Part shown: piece by piece, positions 11,539-23,240 of the stretch
Layout of the letters: each line of letters begins with the position of its first letter
How positions within the stretch are numbered: position 1 is the stretch's first letter
Made by a program: the position numbers and the translations under genes
Assembly (NCBI GenBank): GCA_018881555.1
Contig: JACAXG010000201.1
Location: 1 to 64,000 of the forward strand
Direction: 5' to 3'
Length of the DNA: 64,000 nt
Origin: Amblyornis subalaris
Taxonomy: Eukaryota > Chordata > Aves > Passeriformes > Ptilonorhynchidae
The notes under the pieces: generated by a model
Databases searched by the model: none
What the model saw: only the letters and a program-made list of their open reading frames with translations
Told to the model about the DNA's origin: nothing

Positions 11539-12950
11539 TCTGCCCTTACTCACCACTTGGCTGAATTTTCCCATCCTTTATTGCATTGTCTCCATATATT
11601 CATTCCTTACACACACTGTTGTCCACATGCAGCAACATCATCTTCAATTCCATTCTTTGACCTTTATGTACCAGAGACCCCAAACCACCTCCCCAGCCCC
11701 ATTTCTGAGAGGCCTCCTCACAACTGCTTTTTCCATGACCATCATGATGAAAGACCCCTGCCCTTCTTCCCCATGAAATCATGCCTCTCAAGAAATCAAC
11801 CCTCCCTTTACTTTTCTTTGGGTCAGCTCCACAGATTCCATTTTCTCCTAGACATCAATATCCAAATGTCTGGGTGATTATTGCGGCTTCATGAGTCTGC
11901 AGCTGGAGGTCATCTCTTGGCTTGTTCATAAATAAATCATAAAATGTTATTATTTACATAGTGGCAACAGTGTGATAAGTGCAACATAAGGCAAATTCAC
12001 TGTGGCAGCCAACTTCCAATCTCTTTTCTTCCTGCTGGTTTTGTATCCAGCTAAACAGAATACTCTGTGCAATTGCTCAGCTCCTCCAGGGAGATTTAAA
12101 ACCCTTGCAGTCAGTAGGATCTTGCTGTTGATTTCCAGCCCATCCAGGATTCATCCCTTGTGTCTCATCTCCCATGGCAGTGGGCTGGGAGAACCTTTGC
12201 AATTTCATTTTTCCCCCTTCAGCCCTTAAGCCTGAATCCTGCTGTCTGCAATTATCCAGTGGTCAATTTTCCTGGCTCATAGACCATCCTGCCACAGCTA
12301 TGAGGATGTGTCAGGGATGGGAATGAGGGTTGGAAATAGCTTGAGACAGGGAAAGTATTTCTATTTCTGGCCCATCTGCCAAGAAATGAAGGCTGCAGGC
12401 AGCTTCTTGCCTCCAGCACTGTATGGCAATGTCCAAACCCTCTGAGCCCAGGAAGGCATTGGATTAGCCCTGGAGAGTCAGGGTTCAGAAGAGCATTTTG
12501 CTCCTGCTGCATCACGAATGTCAGGGCAAATAGAAACTCCAATTAGGCAGAGCCTCAGCTGGCCAATTAGACACTTCCAAGGAGTTTTTCCCAGTGAATA
12601 AGCTATTTCTGCTTCTGGGACAGTCTTCTGTGAGAGATAGCAGCCGCAGATTGGTTATTTTAATTGCTTCATTTAGTCTGTGTAAATATTATCAGAAAAC
12701 AACCTTCAGCATCCACCAGCACGAGATGAAGCTCCTCCCTGCCCAAAAAACTGTTTCCCAGAGCCTCTGCACCATTTACCTTATATTATCTCACCCAGGA
12801 GGTGTTTCACTCTGAAAGGGCAAACTGGAAACTTCAAAATCACTCACAACCAAACATGATTTAATTGAGAGGCAGCTGTGCTTCTCCTCCAGGATGGGCT
12901 TACACCAAGAAAGGATGAAACCAAAGAGCAGCTGCAACCCTCATTTCATG
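11539..12950. other. Unassigned intergenic sequence
   Basis: No gene, LTR or tandem repeat is recognised between two sense CR1 fragments. Short open frames are present without recognisable domains. Confidence 0.4.
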
Positions 12951-13288
12951 ACTTTATAGCACTTTCCAGTGCTAAAGGTGCTCCAAGAGAGCTAGAGAGG
13001 GACTTTGGACAAGGATATGGAGTGACAGGACAAGGGGGAAGGGCTTCACATTGACAGTAGGGGTAGATTAGATAGTAGGGAGAAATTGTTCCCTGTGAGG
13101 GTGGTGAGACCCTGGCACAGGTTGCCCGGAGAAGCTGTGGCTGCCTCATCCCTAGAAGTGTTCCAGGCCAGGCTGGATGGGGCTGGGAGCACCCTAGGAT
13201 AGTGGAAGGTGTCCCTGCCCATGGCAGAGGGTGGAACTGGATGGTCTTTGAGCTCCCTTCCAACCCAAATCATTCTGTGACTCTATAA
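12951..13288 (+). mobile_element. CR1 LINE 3' fragment
   Basis: Sense copy starting near 'gcactttccagtgctaaagg', passing 'ctggcacaggttgcccgg' and 'ggaaggtgtccctgcccatgg', and ending TTCTGTGACTCTATAA. It belongs to the same subfamily as the copy at 11164. Confidence 0.93.
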
Positions 13289-13758
13289 TTGTATTTGCTG
13301 AGGCAAATCAAACAGTTGAGCTTCCCTGAGAATGAAGATTTAATTAAAACACATCTTGAAAAAATCTAAAGGGCTCACAAGCATTCTGAAGGTATCAAAC
13401 CAAAATATGTTAACATCTTAAGATTATGAGTGATGCCTTTTCATTTTTAATTTCAGAAGGGCTTTTTATTTCAGTCTCTCATGTACTGGAAAAGAAAACA
13501 GTCAAAATAGAAACAGAGCATTTTGATTGACCAGAAGGTTTGGGGGATTTTCAATGGTTCTCTCCAGCAGAGGTTGTAATGTTTTCTCTGACTCAGAACA
13601 AGGACCTGCTTTGGAATTGTGGCATATTTTCATGCTGAAATTGTGCCCTCCCTGTAACCCACCAGAGATTTGAGATGACTTACATACTGGGCTTGAGTGA
13701 AACATGGTGGAGGAACAACACGCAGTCATTTAAGGCAGGAAATAGAATATTTTATCTN
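13289..13758. other. Unassigned intergenic sequence
   Basis: AT-rich spacer between two CR1 copies; nothing further is recognised. Confidence 0.4.
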
Positions 13759-14043
13759 ATCTCTGCTCTCTGTGACCAAGGACAGGACTCAGGGAATGGC
13801 TGGGTCAGGAGAGGTTTAGGTTGGATATCAGGGAAAGGTCCTTCCCCCAGAGGGCGGTGGGCACTGAACAGGCTTCCCAGGGAATGGGCACAGCCCCAGG
13901 GCTGCCAGAGTTCCAGGAGCATTTGGACAATGCTCTCAGGCACAAGGTGGGATTGTTGGGGAGTCGTGTGCACAGCCAGGGGTTGGACTGAATGATCCAT
14001 GAGGGTCCCTTCCAGCTTGAGACATTCTGTGCTTCTATGATTG
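13759..14043 (+). mobile_element. CR1 LINE 3' fragment, second subfamily
   Basis: Sense copy of a different CR1 subfamily, marked by 'aaggtccttcccccagagg', 'acaatgctctcaggcacaag' and 'gggtcccttccagcttgag', ending TTCTATGATT. The element at 54991-55336 is of the same type. Confidence 0.88.
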
Positions 14044-14148
14044 ATTTTATCTAATCAAGACAATAATAGGCTAGAACATTTGGCCGCTCATCTCCAGCTT
14101 TCGGAAACAATGTGGAGATCTGTCAGCACTGTCAAGCCCTAGAGACAT

Positions 14149-14392
14149 CATAAAATCATAGAATGGTTTGGGTTGGAAGGGACCTGAAAGATCACCTCGT
14201 TCCACCCCCTGCCATGGGCAGGGACACCTTTCACTATCCCAGGGTGCTCCAAGCCCCATCCAGCCTGGCCTTGGACACTTCCAGGGATCCAGGGGCAGCC
14301 ACAGCTTCTCTGGGCAACCTGTACCAGGGTCTCACCTCCCTGACAGGCAAGAATTTCTTCCCAATCTCCAATCCAACCCTGCCCTCTCTCAG
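14149..14392 (-). mobile_element. CR1 LINE 3' fragment
   Basis: Antisense copy beginning with its tail (AAAATCATAGAATGG). It continues through 'ctgccatgggcagggacacc', 'cttggacacttccagggatc' and 'cagcttctctgggcaacctg', and breaks off at CTCTCTCAG near 14390, where a perfect hairpin begins. Confidence 0.93.
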
Positions 14393-14428
14393 TTTAAACC
14401 CAGCTTTAAACTGGAAGTTTAAACTGAG
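14388..14428. repeat. 12-bp perfect inverted repeat (hairpin)
   Basis: CTCAGTTTAAAC at 14388-14399 is exactly complementary to GTTTAAACTGAG at 14417-14428, with a 17-nt spacer. The spacer itself contains CCAG...CTGG, which could extend the fold. It overlaps the truncated end of the preceding CR1. Confidence 0.85.
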
Positions 14429-15081
14429 TCCTCAGCTTCAGATAGAAGCAGTGCAGCCCACAGTGCTCCCTAACAAAATGCCAAAGCAATGAAGCTGTAC
14501 AAGCTCAGGGGATACAGTTTAAAAAATTTGGTGTCCCAGACTTGGTTCATGGGGTAACGAATTTCCTTCCCTCTTCTCTCCACTCACATGCTCCTCGGGA
14601 TATTGGCAATGACGTGGTCTTCCTGTATTTTCTTCCTGTAAGACTGAGCAAGAAAGAAAAGCAATTTGACAGCCCTGATTAGGTTGGTTTTTTTTTTCTT
14701 TTGAACAACTTCGATGCTACCTGCATTGCAGTTCTGCAAATTAATCTTGTGGATGCTTGTGCACACACAGAGTCGGTATCATTACAGTCTGCACATGAAA
14801 ACCAACTCAGCACAGAAGGGAGGGAGGCTCAGGGGGAAACACAGCCAGAGATCGATTGGCTCAAGTCTGTGTATCAAAAGCACTGGAGAGAATCCCATCA
14901 ATAAGACATAAACCACAAAACACCTTTACCTCCCTCCATCCTCAAGCATTTGATGAGGGAATATAAAATACACAAAGGTCACGAGAAAAGTGGTTGGCAC
15001 CTTTGTGTTGTTAATGGGGAAAAGAAGCAGAGAAAGCAGCAATGGGAGAAGAAAACAGAGATATCAAAGGAACTTTGGAGG
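14429..15081. other. Unassigned intergenic sequence
   Basis: Spacer with a T-rich run near 14690-14700; no gene or repeat family is recognised. Confidence 0.4.
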
Positions 15082-15350
15082 AAATCACAGAATCATTTAG
15101 GTTGGAAAGCCCTTTGAGATCACCAAGTCCAACTGCTACCCCAGCATTGCCAAGGCCACCACTAACCCATGTCTCCAAGTGCCACATCCACATGGCTTTT
15201 AAATCTCTGCAAGGATGAGGATTTCCCCACTGTCCTGGGCAGCTGTGCCAGGGCTGGATAGCCCTTCGCATGAAGAAATTTTTCCTAAAACCCAACCTAA
15301 ACCTTCTCTGGAGCAACTTGAGGCTGTTTCCTTCAGAGTGGGTAAAAGAG
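15082..15350 (-). mobile_element. CR1 LINE 3' fragment, third subfamily
   Basis: Antisense copy starting ATCACAGAATCATTTAGG, then 'gccaaggccaccactaaccc', 'tgtcctgggcagctgtgcca' and 'gcaacttgaggctgtttcct'. The same subfamily occurs at 34460 and 44445. Confidence 0.9.
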
Positions 15351-17980
15351 AACCTTGTTGACATCCTTGATAGCGAAGGATTGTGATTCACACTTGCAGG
15401 GACCAATTCCTATGGATGTGAGTAGGCACCTTCACCACTCCCACTCCAGCTTTGTGCCTTCTGCTCACCAGGAAAACAATTTTTTCAAAACATTGGGTGC
15501 CACCAAGAAGCCACAAATCTGGGGGATGTGATGTGCAGGAGGGCAGGGAAGGAAAAAGCTGAAGGATAGCAAGTGAACATTCTTCCAACCTCCTCCTCTT
15601 GATCACTCCAGAAAGAAGAGCTGGATTGAAATCTACCCGTGGAATTTGCCCATGGAGCAACAATGATTTCTGAGCAGTTAAAACCTGTCTTGCTGGACCT
15701 GCATGGGAAACAAAATTCAGCATACTTCTAGAAAGAGAACAGGGAATTTCCAGTCTCTTCTCTTTTTCTTCATTTCACTGAGACATGCTACTAGTCTATC
15801 TTGCAGCCATTTAATTAGATTGATTAATTAGTCTGATTCTGCAGCATCTCTGAAGTCTTTTCATTGAAATTGAGGTTATTCCTCCTCAGTCTTTCTTTAA
15901 ACCTCCCTCTTTTTGTCCAGATCTGCAAACTTCCTTAGCATTAACTATGCTGGTATAGGAAATGTAAAAAATTTTCTTTTTGCTAATTTTTGTGGGGTTT
16001 TTTTTGTTATTGTCCTGATTTGCCTCTCTTGAAAACCCCTAATGTGGGCTGCAAGCTGAATACCCATCCTCTTCTCAGTGCCACAGAATGTGGAGCTCTC
16101 TAGCAAAGGAGTCCTGCAATGCTGCATTTTGGGCTTTATTTCAGGAAATCCCTTAGATACATAGCTAATTTTAAGGACATGCTTAACTCCTTCCCCAGAG
16201 CAGGTTTTCTTTCCCCAGTCAGAGCTGAGGCAAAACTGTCTTTCATTTCCAGGGTACTCATCTGGAATTTTTCACGAGCCCTGAACTCAATAAAAGTACT
16301 TTTAATTTCTTACCAGAAAAGAAGTTTCTGTGGTTAATAAAATATGACTCCACCTAGAAGGATGCAAGACATCCTTTGATTCATGCTCCTTGAGCAGGAA
16401 TCAAGCTGCCTTGAGTCGTCCTTGTAGACAAGCAGTGGAAGGGGACAGAATAACTTTATACAGTTGCTGGCAATGAATTATTAAAACCTTTATGAATACA
16501 GCATATTATCTGTCCTGGTGCCTTCAGGCATTTCCTGTTCCTTTTTTGCTTTTAAAGCAATTAATCTTGCAACTGCTTATCATTTTCGGAGCCAGTTTTA
16601 CAAGTCTGGAAAATGTGTGAAAATTGGAGAAATTGGAGTGAGCCAGTAGCAGAGGAGCTGAGGATTCACCCTTCCCACCAGTGGGGGCTTGCAGGATGAG
16701 ACCATCCTCACTGGGATGCTTTCTGGGGTATTCTATTGGAAATTGCAAGTTCCCCACTCTGGGACTCTCATCCCTTTCTTGGAGAGCTGCTCCTGGCTGT
16801 TAGAAAATGCATCTTCCACGCCAGTCTGTTCTTCCTTGTATTAATCCCATTACTCTCATCTCTCTCATCTATGCCACCTCTGAATAATTTATTTCTTGTT
16901 TGCAGTCCTTGTCTATTTCCCACGTGCCAATCAGAAAATTGTGCTGCTTTTTTCTTTCTTGCCAAAACCCTCCAAAAATCAAAATCATCATTTATTACTA
17001 GGCTTGACAGCAAAGTTTCACTTGACATGAAACCACTTGGGCCCCTATAAAGCACACAAAGAGCTCAGGTCTTCGTGGCCTTCCCACCTATATGTCTCCC
17101 AGTAAGAGACATGGACCAGGATGCTGCCTTAGAGCCCTGTCCAGGGAGATCCCAGACTCACAGACAGAGGTTGGAGCATGGGGATGCTCTTCTCCACCTT
17201 TCCGCTGACATCAGGGTGATTTTGTGTGAGTAACAAAAGAGAAAAAGAGAATGATTCTTCTTTTTTTTTTCTCTTTTCTGAGTGAATGTTCTGCACTATC
17301 AGTTTGAGCTGTTCCCAGCATCACCTTGGTGAATACTTTAGTGCTTCACACTCAGTCAAATAGCTCGATCAGGACACAACAGAGCCCAGAACCATGTCAC
17401 GAAACCAGCCAGCCTTGTTGCTATGGCAGGGGAGAAGTGGTTCAAGTTTAAGCAGTGGTACATGCATTGTCCTTATGGCCTACAGCTTGGGTTTGAAGGT
17501 ATCCTATGGGTCCGCAGGGGCGGGTTGGTGCAGCCACTGCTGACATTTCCAGTAAAACAGGTCTTTACCAGTTGCTCCAGCAATCCCTCTGCCCAGACTC
17601 TGAAGGGCTTTGGCCTGCCAAAAATATTTTGGCTTGAATTTGTAAATAGTCTAGGATCTTAATTTTGGCAAATTTATCCTTGCTGAGAAAGCTTCTCCTG
17701 GCACCAGTACAGCTTGTGGAAGCTGGGCTGCTGCAAATGCCATCATGGGGAGTTGCAAAGCCTCCTCTGAGCAGTGTGGAAGGAGATCCCATGGCTTGGG
17801 TGGGGCTTCTCACCATGGGGACGTTGGAGCCATCAGCCAACTCACTTGAAGAGCTGAAGATCTGCTCAGCTGGAAAGTGCTACAGAACTAACCTGACAAG
17901 TGATATACCGGGTGATTACATCCACCTCCAAAGGGAAGCTCAGAAGGGGATGACATGGAGCTGCCAAGGAGGCTGATGGC
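15351..17980. other. Unassigned intergenic sequence, repeat-poor
   Basis: About 2.6 kb without CR1, LTR or satellite signatures. Poly-T tracts occur near 16000 and 17265. Short frames on both strands have no recognisable domain. Confidence 0.4.
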
Positions 17981-18560
17981 TCCTGGGCTGTTCCAGCACT
18001 GGGGGAACAGGAGGGCTAGGGCAATGCCTGTCCCTGTGCTGGCACTGCTGGGGCATCTCCAGTGCTGGGGACAGTTTTGGGCCCCTCCCAGCAAGAGAGA
18101 CCTGGAGGTGCCGGAGTGTGTCCAGGGAAGGGAACGGAGCTGGGAAGGGGCTGGAGCACTAGGAGTGGCTGAGAGAGCTGGGAAAAAGGCTCAGCCTAAA
18201 GAAAAGGAGGCTCAGGGGGGACCTTCTGGCTCTGCACAACTCCTGACAGGAGGGGGCAGCCAGGGATGTTCAGGCTGTGCTCCTAGGGAACAGCGACAGG
18301 ATGAGAGGAAACAGCCTCGATCTGTGCCAGGGCAAGTTTTAGGTTGGATATTAGGGAAAATTATGGAAAGGGCTGTCCAGCCCTGACACAGCTGCCCAGG
18401 GCAGCAGTAGAGTTCCCATCCCTGGAGGGATTTTAAAGCCCTGTGGATGTGCCACTTGGGGACATGGGTTGGTGGTGGCCTTGGCAGTGCTGGGGAATGG
18501 TTGGACTCGATGGTCTTGGAGTGCTTTTTGCAACCTCAATGATTCTGTGGTTCTATGGTT
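17981..18560 (+). mobile_element. CR1 LINE 3' UTR plus end of ORF2 region
   Basis: One of the longer sense copies (~580 bp). It has 'ctgttccagcactggggg', 'tgtgtccagggaagggaacg', 'aaaaaggctcagcc', 'ggttggactcgatggtcttg', and a tail GATTCTGTGGTTCTATGG. The remnant coding portion is broken by substitutions and indels. Confidence 0.92.
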
Positions 18561-18796
18561 TGTGACAGGAGCACATCCTGGGGAAACCCCTGGCAATTGG
18601 GATCTGATTCCGCAGGTCTCTAGGAAAAGGACTTGCAGCATGGAGAGGTGTCTGGGAGGGAGCAGAGGTGGTGTTGGTGGCAGTGCCTGCCCGGCTGGCA
18701 TTGCCTACGCTTGGAGCCAGACCTGCACAGCAGCAGGGCGGTGGCAGCAGAGTTTGCAGAGCAGCCAGGAGATGGAGCCCACATACAAGACACCAC

Positions 18797-19079
18797 AGGT
18801 TCCAATCCCCCTGCCATGGGCAGAGACACCTNCCACTATTCCAGNTTGCTCCAAGCCCCATCCAGCCTGGTCTTGAACACATCCAGGGATCCAGGGGCAG
18901 CCACAGCGTCTCTGGGCAACCTGTGCCAGGGCCTCCCCTCCCTTCCGGGGAACAATTCCTTCCCAATATCCCATCTAACCCTGCCCTCATTCAGTGGGAA
19001 GCCATTCCCCCTTGTCCTGTCACTCCAGGCCCTGGTCCAAAGTCCCCCATCCAGCTCTCTTGTAAACCCCCTATTAGGC
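18797..19079 (-). mobile_element. CR1 LINE fragment lacking its extreme 3' tail
   Basis: Antisense CR1 from 'ttccaatccccctgccatgg' to 'cccctattaggca'. The usual TCATAGAAT tail is missing; the left edge (ACCACAGG) shows no tail motif. It contains two isolated Ns (18832, 18845). Confidence 0.9.
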
Positions 19080-21294
19080 ATGCAGCCTGATCTCACCNCT
19101 GCCAGCCCACATGAAATGCAGACCATCAGCCTGGTCTGGGGGTACTCTGGTGAGGGGCAGCTCTGAGCACCCACACATTAGGGGGTTTGCAGGATAGCTC
19201 ATCCCACCTCTCCATCTTCTCAAGGGCCCTCTGGCTACAGGCAAAGAACCACTGATGGCCTTTTCTCGTTGGTCTCAACACCTCTGACTGCACAGGGAGC
19301 ACATGCTGGGTCATCGGTGGGCTTAGCCCACATATCTGTCCTGCATAAAGGGACAGATGTGCAGCTCTCGTGACAAAATAGAGGGTTCTCTGCTCTGTGG
19401 TCCCCTCTTGTGACAAGAAGGCTGGCTTTGGNGCAGACTTTGTCACAAAACCAAGGGAAAAAGGAGGAAGAGCACCATTTCTCAGCATTCCAGCAGGGTT
19501 TGCGGCCTCACCCTGTAGAGTTTGCAGTCCAGCATAGCTGGAAGCTTCCCTGCTGCTGTCACCTCNACCAAATACACCCAGAGTTGCGTTGGCCTAATTC
19601 TTCTCTGCCTCTGCTCTGCTTGCAGAAGCACAGACCCAGCTGTGGCTGTCACACAAACCAACCTCCTCCTTCTCCTTCTGAAAGGCTGGTTTGCTCACAC
19701 CATGGACAAGGTGATGTGTCCTACTGCTGTGACAAGCACACAGACAGGATTTGGGAGCTTCCATATTATTACCTCTTNGCTCAACAAGACACCTCGAGAT
19801 ATAGAGATAGAAAATCATCCCTGACTTTTAGACCATCCTCCCTGAGGAAGGCTGTAGGTACCTCTTGCCACGGCTGGGTACNCAGCTGCCTTGTCTCAGC
19901 ATCTCAAGGCAGGTGGTCCGTCAGCCATAGAAGCAACAAAAGGGAGACCCCCCTACAAGTGTGAGACCATGTGTACAAGCTTGAGATGAAACCATCTTCA
20001 TTTTATCATCCATAACACACTCATGCCTCCCTCCAGAGAGCACTTTTTCTTGGCTATTAGATTTTCCTCATGCTGCCAAGTGACCAAAGACAAGGAAAAT
20101 CCTTTCCAGAACCCAAGGGCCTGATTCAGGCTTGGGGTCTGATCACTAATATCCCATTAAGCAAGAAGGACTGGATTTTGCCACTTGTTATTTTATATTT
20201 TCACAGGAAAACAGGATTTTCTTGGTCTGGGACATCTGCCCAGTGCTATCAGATGCTCTGCAGCGGGGCAGCAGGACCAGGATCCAGGACCCAAACTCCT
20301 CCACCCCATTCCTNCCATAACTATGGTGGGTATCAGTGAAGTTTTTCAGGTCAGATCATCCATATCTCTTACTCAGCTTCCCAAACAGCTTCTCTCTTCA
20401 CCATAAGGATGTTCTGCACAGGAAGGTGGGAGCAATTGTCCTGTCCTCAGCACATGGGAGCCTGGATCCAGACCAGCTCCAGTACAAAANATCTCCTGGA
20501 GATTCCTGCTTCCCACAGCTCCCTCTGGGGAGGATCACCCCAGCACATCCTGCCCGCCTGTGGGGCCCCCTGCTCATAATGCTCCTTTATAAGGCTTCAC
20601 AAAGGCCTTCTTGGTTCATCTCCAGGCTGCTCCGAAAGGTTGCCAAGGGTGTCTCTGCAAACAATAAGGGGCCTCTGTTTGTAAGGCGGCTGCAGTCACA
20701 AATGCTTTTTTTGTGACCTGCAAAATAGCTCCTTCTTTCCCAGCAGATCTCCTTCTGCTGTGTCTTCAAGTCACCTCTGAGGGCTGGAGCAGTGCGGCAG
20801 CTGGGGGGGAGCAAGCTCTCTCCCTTTGCTGACATCCTTCCAGATGAGTCCTGTCANGAGCTTTTTCTTGCTTGTGTAGTCCAAGAGGCTCAAAGAACAC
20901 TTGGCATCACCTGGCAATGCTCTTCACGATGTGATTTTGTCAAGTGGTTCAGCAAGCTGGATGGAAATCCTGTTGGACTCCTTGGGATGTGGGTCTTCCC
21001 TGACCACGCCACCAGACAAGGCTGCTTAGTGCCAGGAGATATCCCAGTGAAAGGATCTCGGAGGGTGCTTGAATACATCCCCCAGCTGAAGCCACAGCTG
21101 CACAGGCACATGGCACACTGCATTTCTGCTCCAAGAATCATTAAGTCACCGAGCTGTGGAAAATCAATGCAACCACAAGAATCTGGGGTGTTCAAGCTTC
21201 TGCAGTGCTCGGAGATGTCAAATGGGCCTTGCAAGGAAAGGATTTACTGTTCAAATTAATTTTAATTATATAAAATAAATGAAATATTTGCTAT
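19080..21294. other. Unassigned intergenic sequence
   Basis: About 2.2 kb flanked by CR1 copies, with seven or more isolated Ns. Plus-strand frames at 19410-19964 and 20792-21259 are fairly long but read through Ns, are Cys/His/Ser-rich, and carry no motif I recognise. Nothing supports a gene or an intact retroelement. Confidence 0.35.
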
Positions 21295-21500
21295 GAAATT
21301 CTTCCTTGTGAGGGTGGTGAGGCTCTGGCACAGGTTGCCCAGAGAAGCTGTGGCTGCCCCATCCCTGGAAGTGTTCAAGGCCAAATTGGACAGGGCTTGG
21401 AGCACCCTGGGATAGTGGAAGGTGTCCCTGCCCATGGCAGGGGATGGAATAAGATAAGCTTTAAGGTCCCTTCCAACCCAAACCCTTCTGTGATTCTACA
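21295..21500 (+). mobile_element. CR1 LINE 3' fragment
   Basis: Sense copy starting GAAATTCTTCCTTGTGAGGG and ending TTCTGTGATTCTACA; typical 5' truncation at the 'aaattcttccctgtgagg' region. Confidence 0.93.
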
Positions 21501-22804
21501 GTTTCCTGAGCTCTGCCTCTCAGAGGCCAGAAGAAAAAAAGGTCTTATGAAAGTCACATTTCTCCTTCCAACTCAAGAAGTTGTGTGTGGAGCAAATTCT
21601 GAAAATTCAGCATTATTTAATTTTTTAAGGCCAAAGTCACTTTTGGGTTGGGGCAGGAGGGGACTTGGTGTTGAACTAGACTTAAAAACCCTCACATCAC
21701 AGCCAGGCCACCTTAAGAGCACAGAGAGCCAGGGTGAAGCCCGCCCAGCCTCAGATTCCTGTCTAACCACAGCCTTCTCAGAGGCTTTTTTCCGTCCCTA
21801 ATCACTGCCCTCTTTTGAAGGTGGTTGTTAACAAATATTGAAAACCTTCATAGAGGCAGGTAGCTGAGAACAGAGCTCAAAGCACCCAGACATGTGTCCC
21901 TTGGAAGTGAAGGTCTACGTGTGCCCAACAAGGAGGTGGTACAGGCGGTCTGGGACAGGAGCAGGCAGAAAAATGAGGGATATATGGCTCCATCGAGGAG
22001 CTGAAGAACATGGGAACAGTTTGTGTGACTCAACATGGCGTCAAGGCTAAGCTAATGCCTGGTGAGTGCAACCCATCTCGGGCATCCTCAGGATGGAGGG
22101 AGGAGGACACAGAGAGGTCCAGGCAGAGCATAGGCAGCTCATGCACACAGAGCATGCTCTGGCTTCCCAGACATCCAGCATTCCAAATAAACCCCACCCC
22201 CTCAAGCCTGAAGAGCAGAGAAATGGGCCTAAATACTAAAAAACAATTTAAGTAGAAGAGTTGCAAGATCATTGCTATAGAACAAAACAACCCCATCAAA
22301 GGTTATACAGATGGATAGTTCTTCAGGACAAACCTGCCCCTCTACTGTGCTCCTTCCCAGGATCCAGCTGAGCTCTGCTCTTTCCCCAGGCATTCTTATG
22401 TGACAAGTGCATCAGATCCTTATTTTCAGATCTCCATATTGCAGATGGGCTTAGGAAGCTAGCAATATTTAAGAGAACTTGTCTACAGCTGGTTGCATAC
22501 AAATAAACTTTAAAGAGGTCCTGTAAAGCCTTCTACTATCTTGAGAGTGGGGAGGATGACAGAGAGGACAGAGAGAGACTTCCCAGAGATTCACAACAGA
22601 GGGACAAGGTGCAATTTTTAGGAAAAAGAGATCCAACTGCATATAAGGAAGGAAAAATGCACCATGAGGGTGATTGAACAGAAGAATAGGAGCAGGTACT
22701 TTAGGAATCTGTGTAATGAGGTGAAACCACTGATGAGTGGTTTCAAGGCAAGTGTATGAATACTTCACCCACCGTAATCAACAGCCTGTCTTGAGTTGTT
22801 ATTT
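21501..22804. other. Unassigned intergenic sequence
   Basis: Spacer between a CR1 copy and the alpharetrovirus-like LTR; no gene or repeat is recognised. Confidence 0.4.
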
Positions 22805-23161
22805 GTACTGTGTGGTAGAAAGGGACAGGCGGACGGAAGATCACGCGATGTGACGGAAAGCAGGAGCAGCAAGGAATCTACCTCCCTTCATTCCTTTGTG
22901 ATAACAGCATGCAGACCCCTCTAACCCCAGTAGTTTTCCACTCCTTACTAACTCCAGCTATCCCACAGTCCCCCTTTTCCTGACGTAGTAAAGCTCCTTA
23001 CTATTTAACCTCATGAGATAAGATAATAAATGCCATTTGACCATCCACCACATTGGTGTCTGTGCGTCCATGGCCCGAGTGGCCACGGGGTAGGCCGGGC
23101 TGCCGTGCTAGCTTCTTGAAACCAGGTCGCCTTGTCTTCTTATCAGAAGGCAACAGTACTG
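22805..23161 (+). mobile_element. Complete alpharetrovirus-like solo LTR with 6-bp target duplication
   Basis: The LTR spans 22811-23155 (345 bp), begins TGTGGTAG and ends AAGGCAACA. It is flanked by the identical hexamer GTACTG at 22805-22810 and 23156-23161. Within it lie a TATTTAA box (23002-23008), AATAAA (23025-23030), and a following R/U5 segment (GCCATTTGACCAT then CCACCACATTGGTGT) that closely resembles the R region of avian leukosis/Rous-type LTRs. LTR length, TG...CA ends and a 6-bp duplication fit the alpharetrovirus family. No gag, pol or env lies beside it, so it is a solo LTR left by recombination. Orientation is plus, from the order TATA, AATAAA, U5. Confidence 0.9.
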
Positions 23162-23170
23162 CATAGGTAG

Positions 23171-23240
23171 AAGTGCTGGGTTAATGGTTGGACCCAATGA
23201 TCTTAGAGCTCTTTTCTGACCTAAATTCCATGATTCTGAA
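23171..23240 (+). mobile_element. CR1 LINE 3' terminal fragment
   Basis: About 70 bp in sense: 'gtgctgggttaatggttgga', 'aatgatcttagagctctttt', then the tail CCATGATTCTGAATCT. It is diverged and lies immediately right of the solo LTR. Confidence 0.8.

Noticed and set aside
13752..14000. Long frames inside CR1 copies throughout the window (e.g. 13752-14000, 18553-18990, 63524-63814)
   Set aside because: They are translations of CR1 3' UTR sequence, recurring nearly unchanged in every antisense or sense copy.
19410..19964. 184-codon plus-strand frame
   Set aside because: Open only because three or more Ns are read as unknown residues; no domain or retroviral signature.
20792..21259. 155-codon plus-strand frame
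   Set aside because: No domain, flanked by CR1; opposite strand is also open for 114 codons, typical of chance.
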